Assembly (NCBI GenBank): GCA_016185615.1
Contig: JACPNE010000001.1
Span: forward strand, 1 to 33,031
DNA length: 33,031 nt
DNA from: Candidatus Woesearchaeota archaeon
GTDB lineage: Archaea > Nanobdellota > Nanobdellia > SCGC-AAA011-G17 > JACPNG01
Direction of reading: 5' to 3'
A program made the position numbers and the translations under genes. The notes under the pieces are model-generated. The model was not told the DNA's origin, ran no database searches, and saw nothing but the letters and a program-made list of their open reading frames with translations. Shown piece after piece: positions 15,126-22,543 of the stretch (its first letter is position 1; each line of letters begins with the position of its first letter).

Positions 15126-16059
15126 CAGTTTGGTCTTCTTTTTGATGAACAAATTCTTCTTTGCCAGTCAGCCATTGAAACTTAGTTAAAGTTGTTGGCA
15201 CTAACCCATATCTATCTTGGAAGAAGCCACTCATATAAGAGATATCTTCATTTATATTTTTCTCGCTTTCCACCCCACCAACCTTAACAAATCCTGGAAT
15301 ATGTCCAACATATTCAATTTCTAATTGTAATAAATCACTTCTTCCTCTGGTAGAACATTTTGATAAGACTAAACTATAAGTTCTACCACTATTTTTTTCA
15401 AGAACAAATTGTGTAGCTTTTTCTTTTCTAAAGTCGCCTAACTTACTAACTATCATTGGTTGACAAGCACCCATAATCAAGTCTACAAGACTTAATATAT
15501 TATTATCATCTGATCCAATATTAACCTTAACTAAATTTTCTTTTCTTCTTAAAATTCGTTGTCCATTACTCTGTTCTCCAACATAATTTGACATAGTATC
15601 CTTAATTTTTAAATACCAACCATGCTCATTTTTAATAACTACGAAACTCTCTCTTTCATCAGTACCAAAATAAGTATTTACTCCTGTATCAACCTCTGCA
15701 TATTCGTCTTTCAGGAATTTATCTTGATTTTTTGGAGTTAATTTCCAAGAAAGAAGTTCTCTTTCTAATTCTCCTAAAGACTCAGCTTTATTAATTGGGT
15801 GAGGAAGATTACTTAGAGAAGAAACAGTTAACTTTGATTCAATCTCAATGCCACCCAAACCATTTTTTAACTCTAATCCACCAGCAGATAATATTCTATA
15901 AACAAAATGATTTTCTGGTTTTCGACGGAGATGTTCATTGTAAGCATCGTTCAAATATATTTGCTGGGTCTTTTTATCTTTAGAACTAAAAAATCTTTTA
16001 ATACAATCTAGTACTTTATCAGGTGGCGGTGTTGGTGCAAAACTACTGGGTCCTCCCAT
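15085..16059 (-). CDS. CYTH-domain (triphosphate tunnel) protein
   Basis: CYTH enzymes hold a triphosphate substrate inside a beta barrel and make cAMP or cleave thiamine-triphosphate, PPPi or RNA 5'-triphosphates. In this 324-aa protein the hallmark EIESK (71-75, E-x-E-x-K) starts the domain. WYLKIK (147-152), ILRRK (168-172), GDFRKEK (207-213) and the closing LLQLEIEYVG (242-251, E-x-E) follow in CYTH order. A 65-residue N-terminal part and a 70-residue C-terminal tail are extra. The activity cannot be chosen from sequence. It is the only island gene on the minus strand, with its own promoter, and converges on the P-loop kinase gene with a 41-nt overlap. A GGAG site lies 7 nt before the ATG. 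Confidence 0.7.
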   Translation of the reverse strand: MGGPSSFAPTPPPDKVLDCIKRFFSSKDKKTQQIYLNDAYNEHLRRKPENHFVYRILSAGGLELKNGLGGIEIESKLTVSSLSNLPHPINKAESLGELERELLSWKLTPKNQDKFLKDEYAEVDTGVNTYFGTDERESFVVIKNEHGWYLKIKDTMSNYVGEQSNGQRILRRKENLVKVNIGSDDNNILSLVDLIMGACQPMIVSKLGDFRKEKATQFVLEKNSGRTYSLVLSKCSTRGRSDLLQLEIEYVGHIPGFVKVGGVESEKNINEDISYMSGFFQDRYGLVPTTLTKFQWLTGKEEFVHQKEDQTANVKGQSFFGKSV

Positions 16060-16105
16060 TTTAACTCCTACTATGAAATAGTAAATATAGAAAATTATTT
16101 AAACC
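16060..16105 (-). promoter_or_regulatory. Promoter of the CYTH gene
   Basis: On the minus strand a TATA box GGTTTAAATAA (16095-16105), then a small hairpin ACTAT-TTC-ATAGT, then AGGAGTTAAA before the ATG. It does not carry the leader motif shared by the other island units. Confidence 0.5.
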
Positions 16106-16159
16106 TTACCAATAGAATAAATTAAAAGAGGTTACGCGTCAGAAACCAAGTAATTCTCG

Positions 16160-16195
16160 TACCGTCGGCGTTACTCTAAAATAATGAAGAGTAAG
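16160..16195 (+). repeat. Direct repeat, right copy (attR-like)
   Basis: 36 nt identical to 9688-9723, beginning inside a tRNA T-stem and running through the acceptor strand and flank, but with no tRNA in front of it. The bases just before it (16130-16159) do not form a tRNA. The inverted repeat recurs at 16171-16194. Confidence 0.85.
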
Positions 16196-16269
16196 TTTTA
16201 TAAATTAAAATTATAAGAATGATATTAGTAAAAAAGAGTTCTGAAAATAGGTTTGATAAGGAAATTAGA
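16193..16269 (+). promoter_or_regulatory. Promoter and leader of the kinase-like gene (family copy G)
   Basis: TATA box TTTTATAAATTAA begins 16196, in the tail of the direct repeat. The leader motif GAGTTCTGAAAATAGGTTTG (16236-16255) and a 77-nt spacing from the common AAG to the ATG match copy B almost column for column. Confidence 0.7.
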
Positions 16270-17472
16270 ATGAAGTTTAATAGTCACTGGGTAAACTCAA
16301 GAAAGGATTTATTACACTTTGTAGAAGAAAATGAAAATCCTAATATTTTAAAAGATATTCCAAAAGATCTTGAAGGGTGGGTAGCAGAGTTAAATATTCT
16401 TAATTTAATGCTGACAAGAGATGATTTAGTAGCTGGAATAGGTTTAGAACAACCACCTGTTAATGAGCCAGATTTTAATCAATTAGGAAATGATACATTT
16501 CTTTACAGGGGAAAATATGGTAGATTAAGGGGGTTATGGATAAGAAAAGATGGAGGAAAAGATTTAGAGGAAATAACTGGATCTAGATTTGAATGGATGC
16601 ATTATAGAATAGGAACAAGAGCACAATTAATAATTAACCAAGAATTTTCAAATATTCCACATGAAGAATTTCTTCCTGAAAATTTTGAACCAATATCAGA
16701 AAAAGTTGAAAAAGAAAATGGGGTATATAAAAGACCTATTTTTAAGTTTCCAGTTAAAATTAATGGAAAACAAATAATGATTTATGCAAAAGGAGCACTT
16801 ATCTCTTTAAGTAATTATTATGAGGGCTCAAAACCAAGACATAGATTAACTTCAATATCTTCTATTGATAAAACAACATCAAGAAGAGAAATGGATATAA
16901 CCCGAAAATTAGAAGATTCAGGAATAAAAGTTCCAAGAGTTGTTGGATATTATCAATCTAGTGTAGAAGAATTTCTATTTTTACAAGAAGTTAAAGGAGA
17001 TTCTCCCGTTAATTATCTTAATACACATAGAAAGGAATTAATAAGTAAAGATGCAAATATGTTGGCAACCTTATGTTCATTAGGATACAGAAAAATGGGA
17101 TTTACGGACTTTGATGATAAAATATTTGATGGAGTTAATCTATTTTTAGTAGATGTTGATGAATTTAGAGATCTCTATTTTGGTGCAGTACAGGAATTTA
17201 AGGAAATTCTTTTGAATCCTAATAACACTGAAAAATTGAAAGAATTCAGAAAACTACAAAGAAGCATTTTTCTTAGAGAATTAAAGGATGCTATATTTGG
17301 ATATAAGGGGTCTTTGACACGAAATGAAGAAGATAAGGTGAGATATATTAAAAGATTTTATCAAAGCATGGGATGGGAACAACCAACCGAAGGACAAATT
17401 AAAAGATTTGTAAAATTTCCAAAAGATTATGTAACTCATGATGTTTATATGTCAATGATGTTTGAGGGCTAA
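16270..17472 (+). CDS. Divergent protein-kinase-like fold protein with N-terminal extension
   Basis: With the ATG at 16270 the protein is 400 aa. Residues 1-165 are not recognised. Residues about 165-300 look like a highly divergent kinase: IMIYAKGAL with a candidate ATP-binding Lys (K174), RREMDITRKLEDSGIKVPR with a candidate helix-C Glu (E207), a hinge-like FLFLQEVKGDSPVNYL, and GYRKMGFTDFDDK followed by LFLVDVDEF in place of the catalytic loop and DFG. The usual HxD is not present, so it may be inactive or may phosphorylate a non-protein substrate, as RIO, ABC1 or LPS kinases do. An ATG at 16219 opens 17 more codons, but they match the untranslated leader of the MoxR operon, so the downstream start is better. 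It lies outside the right direct repeat yet shares the island's regulatory leader. Confidence 0.55.
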   Translation: MKFNSHWVNSRKDLLHFVEENENPNILKDIPKDLEGWVAELNILNLMLTRDDLVAGIGLEQPPVNEPDFNQLGNDTFLYRGKYGRLRGLWIRKDGGKDLEEITGSRFEWMHYRIGTRAQLIINQEFSNIPHEEFLPENFEPISEKVEKENGVYKRPIFKFPVKINGKQIMIYAKGALISLSNYYEGSKPRHRLTSISSIDKTTSRREMDITRKLEDSGIKVPRVVGYYQSSVEEFLFLQEVKGDSPVNYLNTHRKELISKDANMLATLCSLGYRKMGFTDFDDKIFDGVNLFLVDVDEFRDLYFGAVQEFKEILLNPNNTEKLKEFRKLQRSIFLRELKDAIFGYKGSLTRNEEDKVRYIKRFYQSMGWEQPTEGQIKRFVKFPKDYVTHDVYMSMMFEG

Positions 17473-17524
17473 TATTAAATAAAAAAACCAATATATTTTT
17501 TAATATATATTTTAATATTCATTA

Positions 17525-18481
17525 ATGCCTTTAGTAACTGATATAATAATTTTAGTTGCATCAGCATTAGTTTTAGCTAAATCCGGAACATCATTAGTAA
17601 GCTCAATATCAAAATTGGCAAGATTTCTAAGGGTATCAGAATATACAGTTTCATTTGTTATAATGGCCTTTGCAACTTCTATTCCAGAATTATTCATAGG
17701 AATATTATCTGCTATAAACAAAACTCCAGAATTAAGTCTTGGAAATGTTATTGGAGCAAATATAGCGAATGTCACTTTAGTTATCGGAATAGTCTCTTTA
17801 CTTGGAAGAAATATAAAGATAAAAGACAAGATAATATTTAGGGATTCCTTCTATATGTTAATAATTGCTGTTATACCCATACTTTTGATGATTGATCATA
17901 CATTATCGAGATTTGATGGATTACTCCTTTTGATAATGTTCTTTATTTATGTGTATGTACTAATGAAGAATAAAATTCCAATGGAAGAGGATGAAAAGGA
18001 TATTAAATATACAGAAATATTCAAAAATGTTGGAATTTTTTTATTATCAATTTTATTATTATTGGGAAGCGCACAATTTTTAGTAAAGTCTGCACAATCT
18101 ATCTCAGTTGATTTAAATGTTCCAGTGTTATTAGTTGGACTGTTTATTGTTTCAATTGGAACGACTCTTCCAGAATTAGTATTTGATACAAGAGCAGTTT
18201 TGATGAAACATAAAGAACAGGCTTTGGGAAATACAATTGGCAGCGTCATAGTAAATTCAACTGCTGTTTTGGGAACAGCTGCTTTAATCACCCCAATAAC
18301 CTCCCAGTTTACCTTATTTTTTATAAGTGCATCATTCATGATATTCTCATTATTTTTGTTTATGACTTTCATAAGAAGCAATAATGGGCTGACATGGAGA
18401 GAAGGCATTGTCTTATTGATGGTTTATCTATTATTTGTGATTGTTGAAGTTTATATACAAGGATTACCAAATATTAGTTAG
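17525..18481 (+). CDS. Sodium/calcium exchanger family membrane protein
   Basis: CaCA antiporters export Ca2+ using Na+ or H+ gradients. The 318-aa protein has about ten hydrophobic helices in two inverted halves. Each half carries the alpha-repeat motifs: FATSIPELFIG and GNVIGANIANV in the first, IGTTLPELVFD and GNTIGSVIVNSTAVLG in the second. Length and motif order match bacterial YrbG-type exchangers. It converges with a Ca2+-type P-ATPase 114 nt away, making a calcium-handling pair. The AT-rich TTTAATATATATTTT before the start is a plausible TATA region. Confidence 0.95.
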   Translation: MPLVTDIIILVASALVLAKSGTSLVSSISKLARFLRVSEYTVSFVIMAFATSIPELFIGILSAINKTPELSLGNVIGANIANVTLVIGIVSLLGRNIKIKDKIIFRDSFYMLIIAVIPILLMIDHTLSRFDGLLLLIMFFIYVYVLMKNKIPMEEDEKDIKYTEIFKNVGIFLLSILLLLGSAQFLVKSAQSISVDLNVPVLLVGLFIVSIGTTLPELVFDTRAVLMKHKEQALGNTIGSVIVNSTAVLGTAALITPITSQFTLFFISASFMIFSLFLFMTFIRSNNGLTWREGIVLLMVYLLFVIVEVYIQGLPNIS

Positions 18482-18529
18482 GATAATTTTTTAAATTGAT
18501 TAATAATCATAGTATAAAGAGGTGAGATA

Positions 18530-18598
18530 ATGCCGGGTCCAAAGAAAAAAACAAAATCGAAAAAAACAAAGAAAAAGAATATCTGTAAATATTGCTAA
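18530..18598 (+). CDS. 22-codon basic mini-protein ending in CxxC
   Basis: A strong Shine-Dalgarno sequence (AAGAGGTGAG) precedes ATG 18530 by a normal distance. The 22-residue product starts MPGPKKKTK, is more than half Lys, and ends NICKYC before TAA. The stop overlaps by four bases the end of the convergent ATPase gene. It is too short for a full zinc ribbon; one CxxC could bind metal as a dimer. The ribosome site is the main support. No function can be assigned. Confidence 0.5.
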   Translation: MPGPKKKTKSKKTKKKNICKYC

Positions 18599-21171
18599 TT
18601 TATAGATATTTTTTCTTTTAATGAATTTATTCCAATTCCTGCTAAATATATTATTACCCCAATTCCGATTATATAAACCCAATCAAATAATAACAATTGT
18701 TCTGTATGAAATATGGATGATAAAGGAGTATAAATAACAGCTAATTGGAGTATTATGGAAGTTAATACTGCCATTATTATATATTTGTTTGAAAATATCC
18801 CTGTATTAAATCTTGATCTAACCATTTGTAGTCTGAATATCTCAAATACAACCAATGAAGTAAAGACAACTGTCCTAGCATAGTCTATCCCATTTTCTAA
18901 TGTCTTATTAAACAAAAATAATGCTCCCAATGCTATTAATGCACCGATTACAAAGATGTTTATCTTCATCTCATTATCTATTATTGGTGTGTCCTTTTTT
19001 CTTGGTTTTTCATTCATTATATTCTTCCCAGCGGGATCTACCCCTAATGCCAATGCTGGCAATCCATCTGTGATTAAGTTTATCCATAAAAGCTGGATTG
19101 CTATCAAAGGCAAGGGCCATCCTAAAATGCTGGCAATAAAAATAACTAAAATTTCCCCAAAATTAGAGGATAATAAATAATTGACAAATTTTCTTATATT
19201 ATTATATATTCCTCTGCCTTCTTCTATAGCATTTACTATGCTAGAGAAATTATCATCAACTAATATCATATCTGATGCTTCCTTAGCAACATCTGTTCCT
19301 TTAATACCCATTGCTATCCCAATATCCGCCATTTTTAATGCGGGGGCGTCATTTACTCCGTCTCCTGTCATAGCTACAACATTTCCCTTTTTCTTTAATG
19401 CCTCAACAATCTTGTTTTTATGGAGTGGATCTACTCTTGCATATATTGAAATATTATCCACAACTTCATCTAAATTATCCTTATCAAGTTCTTCTCCGGT
19501 CATTACCTCTCCAGTTATTCCTAATTGATTAGCTATTGCAACTGCTGTTAGTTTATGGTCTCCTGTTATCATTACAACCTTTATTCCTGCTTTCTTGCAA
19601 ATTTCAATAGAATCTTTTACTTCATTTCTTGGGGGATCCATCATTCCCTGTAATCCGACAAAGATTAGATTCTTTTCATCAGTCTCATCCTCTTTATATG
19701 CAAAAGCTAATACCCTTAAAGCAGAGCTTGCTAATTTGTCATTAACATTAAGGATTTCTTCTTTTTTCTTTCCACCTAGGTGTGTTGCCCTTCCATTTAT
19801 CATTATTTTATTGCATAAAGATAATATTTTTTCAGGAGACCCCTTTGTGTAGATTATTTTCTTATTTCCAAAGTTATGGATTGTAGACATCATCTTCCTT
19901 TCAGAACTGAATGGAATCTCGTTTATTCTTGGATATTCTCTCTCTAAGTTTTCTTTTAATAATCCAGCTTTAGCTGCACTAACTAATAAGCTAGCTTCAG
20001 TTGGATCCCCTATTATCTCTTTGTTTATGAATGCATTATTGCATAATGCTCCTATTTTTAACAAAAGCTCAAATTTTCTTGGGTCTTCTGAAAATTCCCC
20101 TTCTACAATATAACCAGAACCTGTAACACTAACTAATTTGTCATTAGCATAAATCCTAGTTACAGTCATCTCATTCATTGTTAATGTTCCAGTCTTATCT
20201 GAACATATAACTGAGGTTTCCCCCAAAGTTTCAACAGAAGGAAGTTTTCTTATCAAAGAATTTCTCTTTATCATTCTTTTTACGCCTAAAGCTAAACTTA
20301 TTGTTACAACAGCAGGAAGCCCTTCTGGAATAGCAGCAACAGCCAATGCTATAGAAGTAATTAATATCTCACTAAATGTTCCTTCATTCAATAAAACCCC
20401 TGTAATAAACACAATTATTGTTATTATTATTGTTAATATTCCTAAAAATTTTCCAAGTTTTGAGAGCTGTTTTTGCAAAGGTGTTTCTTCTATAACAACC
20501 CCTTCTATTAATTTTGCTATCTTTCCTATCTCAGTATTATTTCCTGTAGAAACAACAACAGCTTTTCCTTTTCCCCTGACAACGTCTGTTGAGGAGAATA
20601 TCATATTCTTCATATCTGCTATTTGCACATTTTCTTTTAAGATATTAGTAGATTTAGTTATTGGATTAGATTCTCCCGTTAAAGATGCCTCTTGTGTAGC
20701 AAATTCTATAACATCTATTAATCTTGAATCAGCTGGAATTTTATCTCCAGCTTCCAATAAGATTATGTCTCCCGGAACAAGAAATTTTGATAGTATCTCA
20801 GTTAATTTTCCATCCCTAATTACCTTGGCTTTTTGGGGAGCTAATTTCTTTAATGCCTCTATTGATTTTTCTGCCCTATATTCTTGGATAAATCCCAATA
20901 TAGCATTTATTATAAGTATTGCTGCTATTACAACTGCATCAAGAACTTCATTGACTAAAACTGAGACAATAACAGCTATAATTAATATTCCAACAACAAA
21001 ACTCTTAAATTGGTTTAGAAATATTTTTAATGGGCTTATTTTTTTCTTTTCTTCTATCTCATTATATCCACATTGTGCTATTCTTCTATCTGCCTCAACA
21101 CTTGTTAATCCTTTTTCTGTAGTCTTTAGTTCAGATAATGTCTCTAATATACTCTTACTTTGGTAGTTCAT
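18595..21171 (-). CDS. Calcium-transporting P-type ATPase (P2A, SERCA/PMR1-like)
   Basis: P2A ATPases pump Ca2+ out of the cytoplasm at the cost of ATP. The 858-aa protein has the N-terminal cation-ATPase domain, the actuator motif TGES (165-168), the M4 ion-site motif PEGLP (282-286), the phosphorylation motif DKTGTL with D325, the nucleotide-binding domain, TGDGVNDAP, and the M5-M6 region with NLITDGLPALALG, typical of Ca2+ pumps. The two ion-binding helices favour Ca2+ (or Mn2+) rather than heavy metals; there is no N-terminal CxxC metal-binding domain. The start ATG at 21171 overlaps the end of the HIT-type zinc finger gene by 17 nt, suggesting co-transcription and coupling. A Ca2+ exchanger gene converges on its 3' end. 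Confidence 0.96.
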   Translation of the reverse strand: MNYQSKSILETLSELKTTEKGLTSVEADRRIAQCGYNEIEEKKKISPLKIFLNQFKSFVVGILIIAVIVSVLVNEVLDAVVIAAILIINAILGFIQEYRAEKSIEALKKLAPQKAKVIRDGKLTEILSKFLVPGDIILLEAGDKIPADSRLIDVIEFATQEASLTGESNPITKSTNILKENVQIADMKNMIFSSTDVVRGKGKAVVVSTGNNTEIGKIAKLIEGVVIEETPLQKQLSKLGKFLGILTIIITIIVFITGVLLNEGTFSEILITSIALAVAAIPEGLPAVVTISLALGVKRMIKRNSLIRKLPSVETLGETSVICSDKTGTLTMNEMTVTRIYANDKLVSVTGSGYIVEGEFSEDPRKFELLLKIGALCNNAFINKEIIGDPTEASLLVSAAKAGLLKENLEREYPRINEIPFSSERKMMSTIHNFGNKKIIYTKGSPEKILSLCNKIMINGRATHLGGKKKEEILNVNDKLASSALRVLAFAYKEDETDEKNLIFVGLQGMMDPPRNEVKDSIEICKKAGIKVVMITGDHKLTAVAIANQLGITGEVMTGEELDKDNLDEVVDNISIYARVDPLHKNKIVEALKKKGNVVAMTGDGVNDAPALKMADIGIAMGIKGTDVAKEASDMILVDDNFSSIVNAIEEGRGIYNNIRKFVNYLLSSNFGEILVIFIASILGWPLPLIAIQLLWINLITDGLPALALGVDPAGKNIMNEKPRKKDTPIIDNEMKINIFVIGALIALGALFLFNKTLENGIDYARTVVFTSLVVFEIFRLQMVRSRFNTGIFSNKYIIMAVLTSIILQLAVIYTPLSSIFHTEQLLLFDWVYIIGIGVIIYLAGIGINSLKEKISIN

Positions 21172-21304
21172 CTATAATCTTGCCCCTTTTACAATCAGTG
21201 CATAATCCGTCTTGATAATGTACTTTGCATACTGGTGTCCCGCATAAGCTGCAGTTAGCTACTACAATATTCTTCATACATATAAGACATAATGCTTTTT
21301 TCAT
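21155..21304 (-). CDS. HIT-type zinc finger mini-protein, 49 aa
   Basis: The ATG at 21304 encodes 49 residues with Cys/His in a cross-brace order: CLIC (6-9), CSLC (18-21), CKVH (26-29) and CTDC (35-38). This matches zf-HIT domains, which bind two zinc ions and act in protein or RNA complexes. A TATA-like CTATAAAAAAT on the opposite strand about 27 nt upstream supports a leaderless start. It overlaps the P-type ATPase start by 17 nt in another frame, so it may be the first gene of that transcript. A link to Ca2+ transport is not evident. Confidence 0.75.
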   Translation of the reverse strand: MKKALCLICMKNIVVANCSLCGTPVCKVHYQDGLCTDCKRGKIIDELPK

Positions 21305-21349
21305 GTATTTAACAATAAAGAGAAACTATAAAAAATTTATTAATATTCT

Positions 21350-21664
21350 TTATTCATTAGAAATTAACTTAGCATCTAAACTTCCTTTATTATCTACTCT
21401 TTCTAAACCTCTACATTTACCTTGATTTTCTACATCTTTAATTTCTGTTTTTGCTGCAGGTACCCATAATTCCATCACTATATCTCTATTCCCAGTAGAC
21501 AATATCTTGTTTATTCTTGCAATCTCTGACTTTATAATTCTTATATATTCTTTACATGAATTCTCATAAGTTGTTTCTTGTATTGATATAATAGAAGTAG
21601 ATAACATAGAACAACCACTTAGACCCATACTTAATACTAAGGGATAAACGATATTCTTAAACAT
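21350..21664 (-). CDS. Putative lipoprotein, 104 aa, function unknown
   Basis: From ATG 21664 the protein begins with a short hydrophobic signal and a lipobox (MGLSGC, Cys18), so it is probably exported and lipid-anchored. The mature part is helical with two further Cys (NSCKEY and QGKCRG) and no recognised domain. An ATG five codons earlier (21679) is possible, but the TATA-like TTTTATATAG lies too close to it and fits a leaderless start at 21664. It lies 45 nt downstream of the zinc-finger gene start, on the same strand, and 76 nt after the neighbouring MscS-like gene end. Confidence 0.65.
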   Translation of the reverse strand: MFKNIVYPLVLSMGLSGCSMLSTSIISIQETTYENSCKEYIRIIKSEIARINKILSTGNRDIVMELWVPAAKTEIKDVENQGKCRGLERVDNKGSLDAKLISNE

Positions 21665-21755
21665 ATTCGAGTATACCATCTATATAAAATATGAGAAATA
21701 ATAGTTTATAATGATTATTAATCTAAAATTATAAAAAAATTAAAATAAAAAGAGA

Positions 21756-22412
21756 TTAGAAATATCTCTTAACCTCTCTTAACAAGTCTCCAGCTTCCTT
21801 TTTTCCACCAAGACCAAAGCTAAGTCCTAATGCCAATGACAATCCTGCCAAGATTATTAAGAAACTAGATGTTAAGATTGAGACATTTATTCCAATCTGT
21901 TCTAATGCGATTACTATTACAAAGAATGTTATTACTGCTTTTACTATTACGCTACCTAATTTAGCCCCTTTAACCTTTCCATGCTCTTCTACCTTTGATG
22001 ATACATAGTGTGCTAATAATAGTCCAAATAGTATTATTAATATTGCAAATATTACTGATGGTAACCAGTTAGCAAATCTAATGATAACATCACTTAAAGC
22101 GCCTAATCTTAGTTGATTAGCAGCCTCTCCTAAGAATAACACGAAAATTAGCCATTTAACTGTTTCTCCTAAAACAGAAGAGATATTAATTTGACCGACA
22201 GATTTAGTTAGTTTGGCTTTTGCTATCTGTCTATCAACTCCTGCTTTTTGTAGGATTACTTTTGTAGCATGTCCTAAAATATAAGCTAAGATATATCCTA
22301 TGACTAGAATTATTATGGCAAATATTATTCCAGGAACAATATCAACGAACCTGAACCATAAATTGACCAATGGATTAACTAAAGATTCTCCTGCATCTAC
22401 AATTGTAGGCAA
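21756..22412 (-). CDS. MscS-related conserved TM-helix protein (likely TTG start)
   Basis: Four to five hydrophobic segments are visible: PGIIFAIIILVIGYILAYIL, a second near VKWLIFVLFLG, WLPSVIFAILIILFGLLLA, and a last pair ending in a Gly-rich SLALGLSFGLGGK. This is the pattern of conserved TM-helix repeat proteins related to small mechanosensitive channels, but without a full MscS beta domain. The amphipathic Gly-rich last helix resembles the MscS pore helix. Start choice: an in-frame ATG exists at 22466, but a very strong Shine-Dalgarno (AAAGGAGGTGG) lies just before a TTG at 22412, giving 218 aa. The 18 residues between would otherwise encode the ribosome site. Confidence 0.75.
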   Translation of the reverse strand: MPTIVDAGESLVNPLVNLWFRFVDIVPGIIFAIIILVIGYILAYILGHATKVILQKAGVDRQIAKAKLTKSVGQINISSVLGETVKWLIFVLFLGEAANQLRLGALSDVIIRFANWLPSVIFAILIILFGLLLAHYVSSKVEEHGKVKGAKLGSVIVKAVITFFVIVIALEQIGINVSILTSSFLIILAGLSLALGLSFGLGGKKEAGDLLREVKRYF

Positions 22413-22543
22413 TATATCCACCTCCTTTAATATGAATATTACTAAATAGTTGATAGTTGATGACATTTATAAACGTTATGTTTTATTGTTATCATTTTAT
22501 TATAGATACACTTATTTATATATTATTTTTCAATTAGTATAAC

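Larger units (their letters stand above)
9688..16195. mobile_element. Genomic island integrated at tRNA-Ser(CGA), about 6.5 kb, no integrase seen
   Basis: The region is bounded by 36-nt direct repeats derived from the tRNA-Ser(CGA) 3' end; the intact tRNA is on the left and only a fragment on the right. Inside are an unknown protein, a MoxR ATPase, a four-Cys protein, an HExxH/VWA protein, a P-loop kinase and, on the opposite strand, a CYTH protein. None is housekeeping, in contrast to both flanks. No integrase, replication or conjugation gene is visible, so the element must be mobilised in trans, or be a decayed or domesticated remnant. The kinase-like gene just past the right repeat shares the island's leader and may belong to it. 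Confidence 0.6.

Noticed and set aside
16130..16170. A second tRNA gene at the right repeat
   Set aside because: Only the last part of the tRNA is present; the preceding bases do not form T, anticodon or D arms.
9699..16195. Hidden integrase, CRISPR array or origin in the island
   Set aside because: No tyrosine recombinase motif, no regularly spaced repeats and no iteron-like sequence were found on either strand.
21225..21425. Plus-strand frame over the HIT zinc finger and lipoprotein genes
   Set aside because: It is antisense to two better-supported genes and shows no family pattern.
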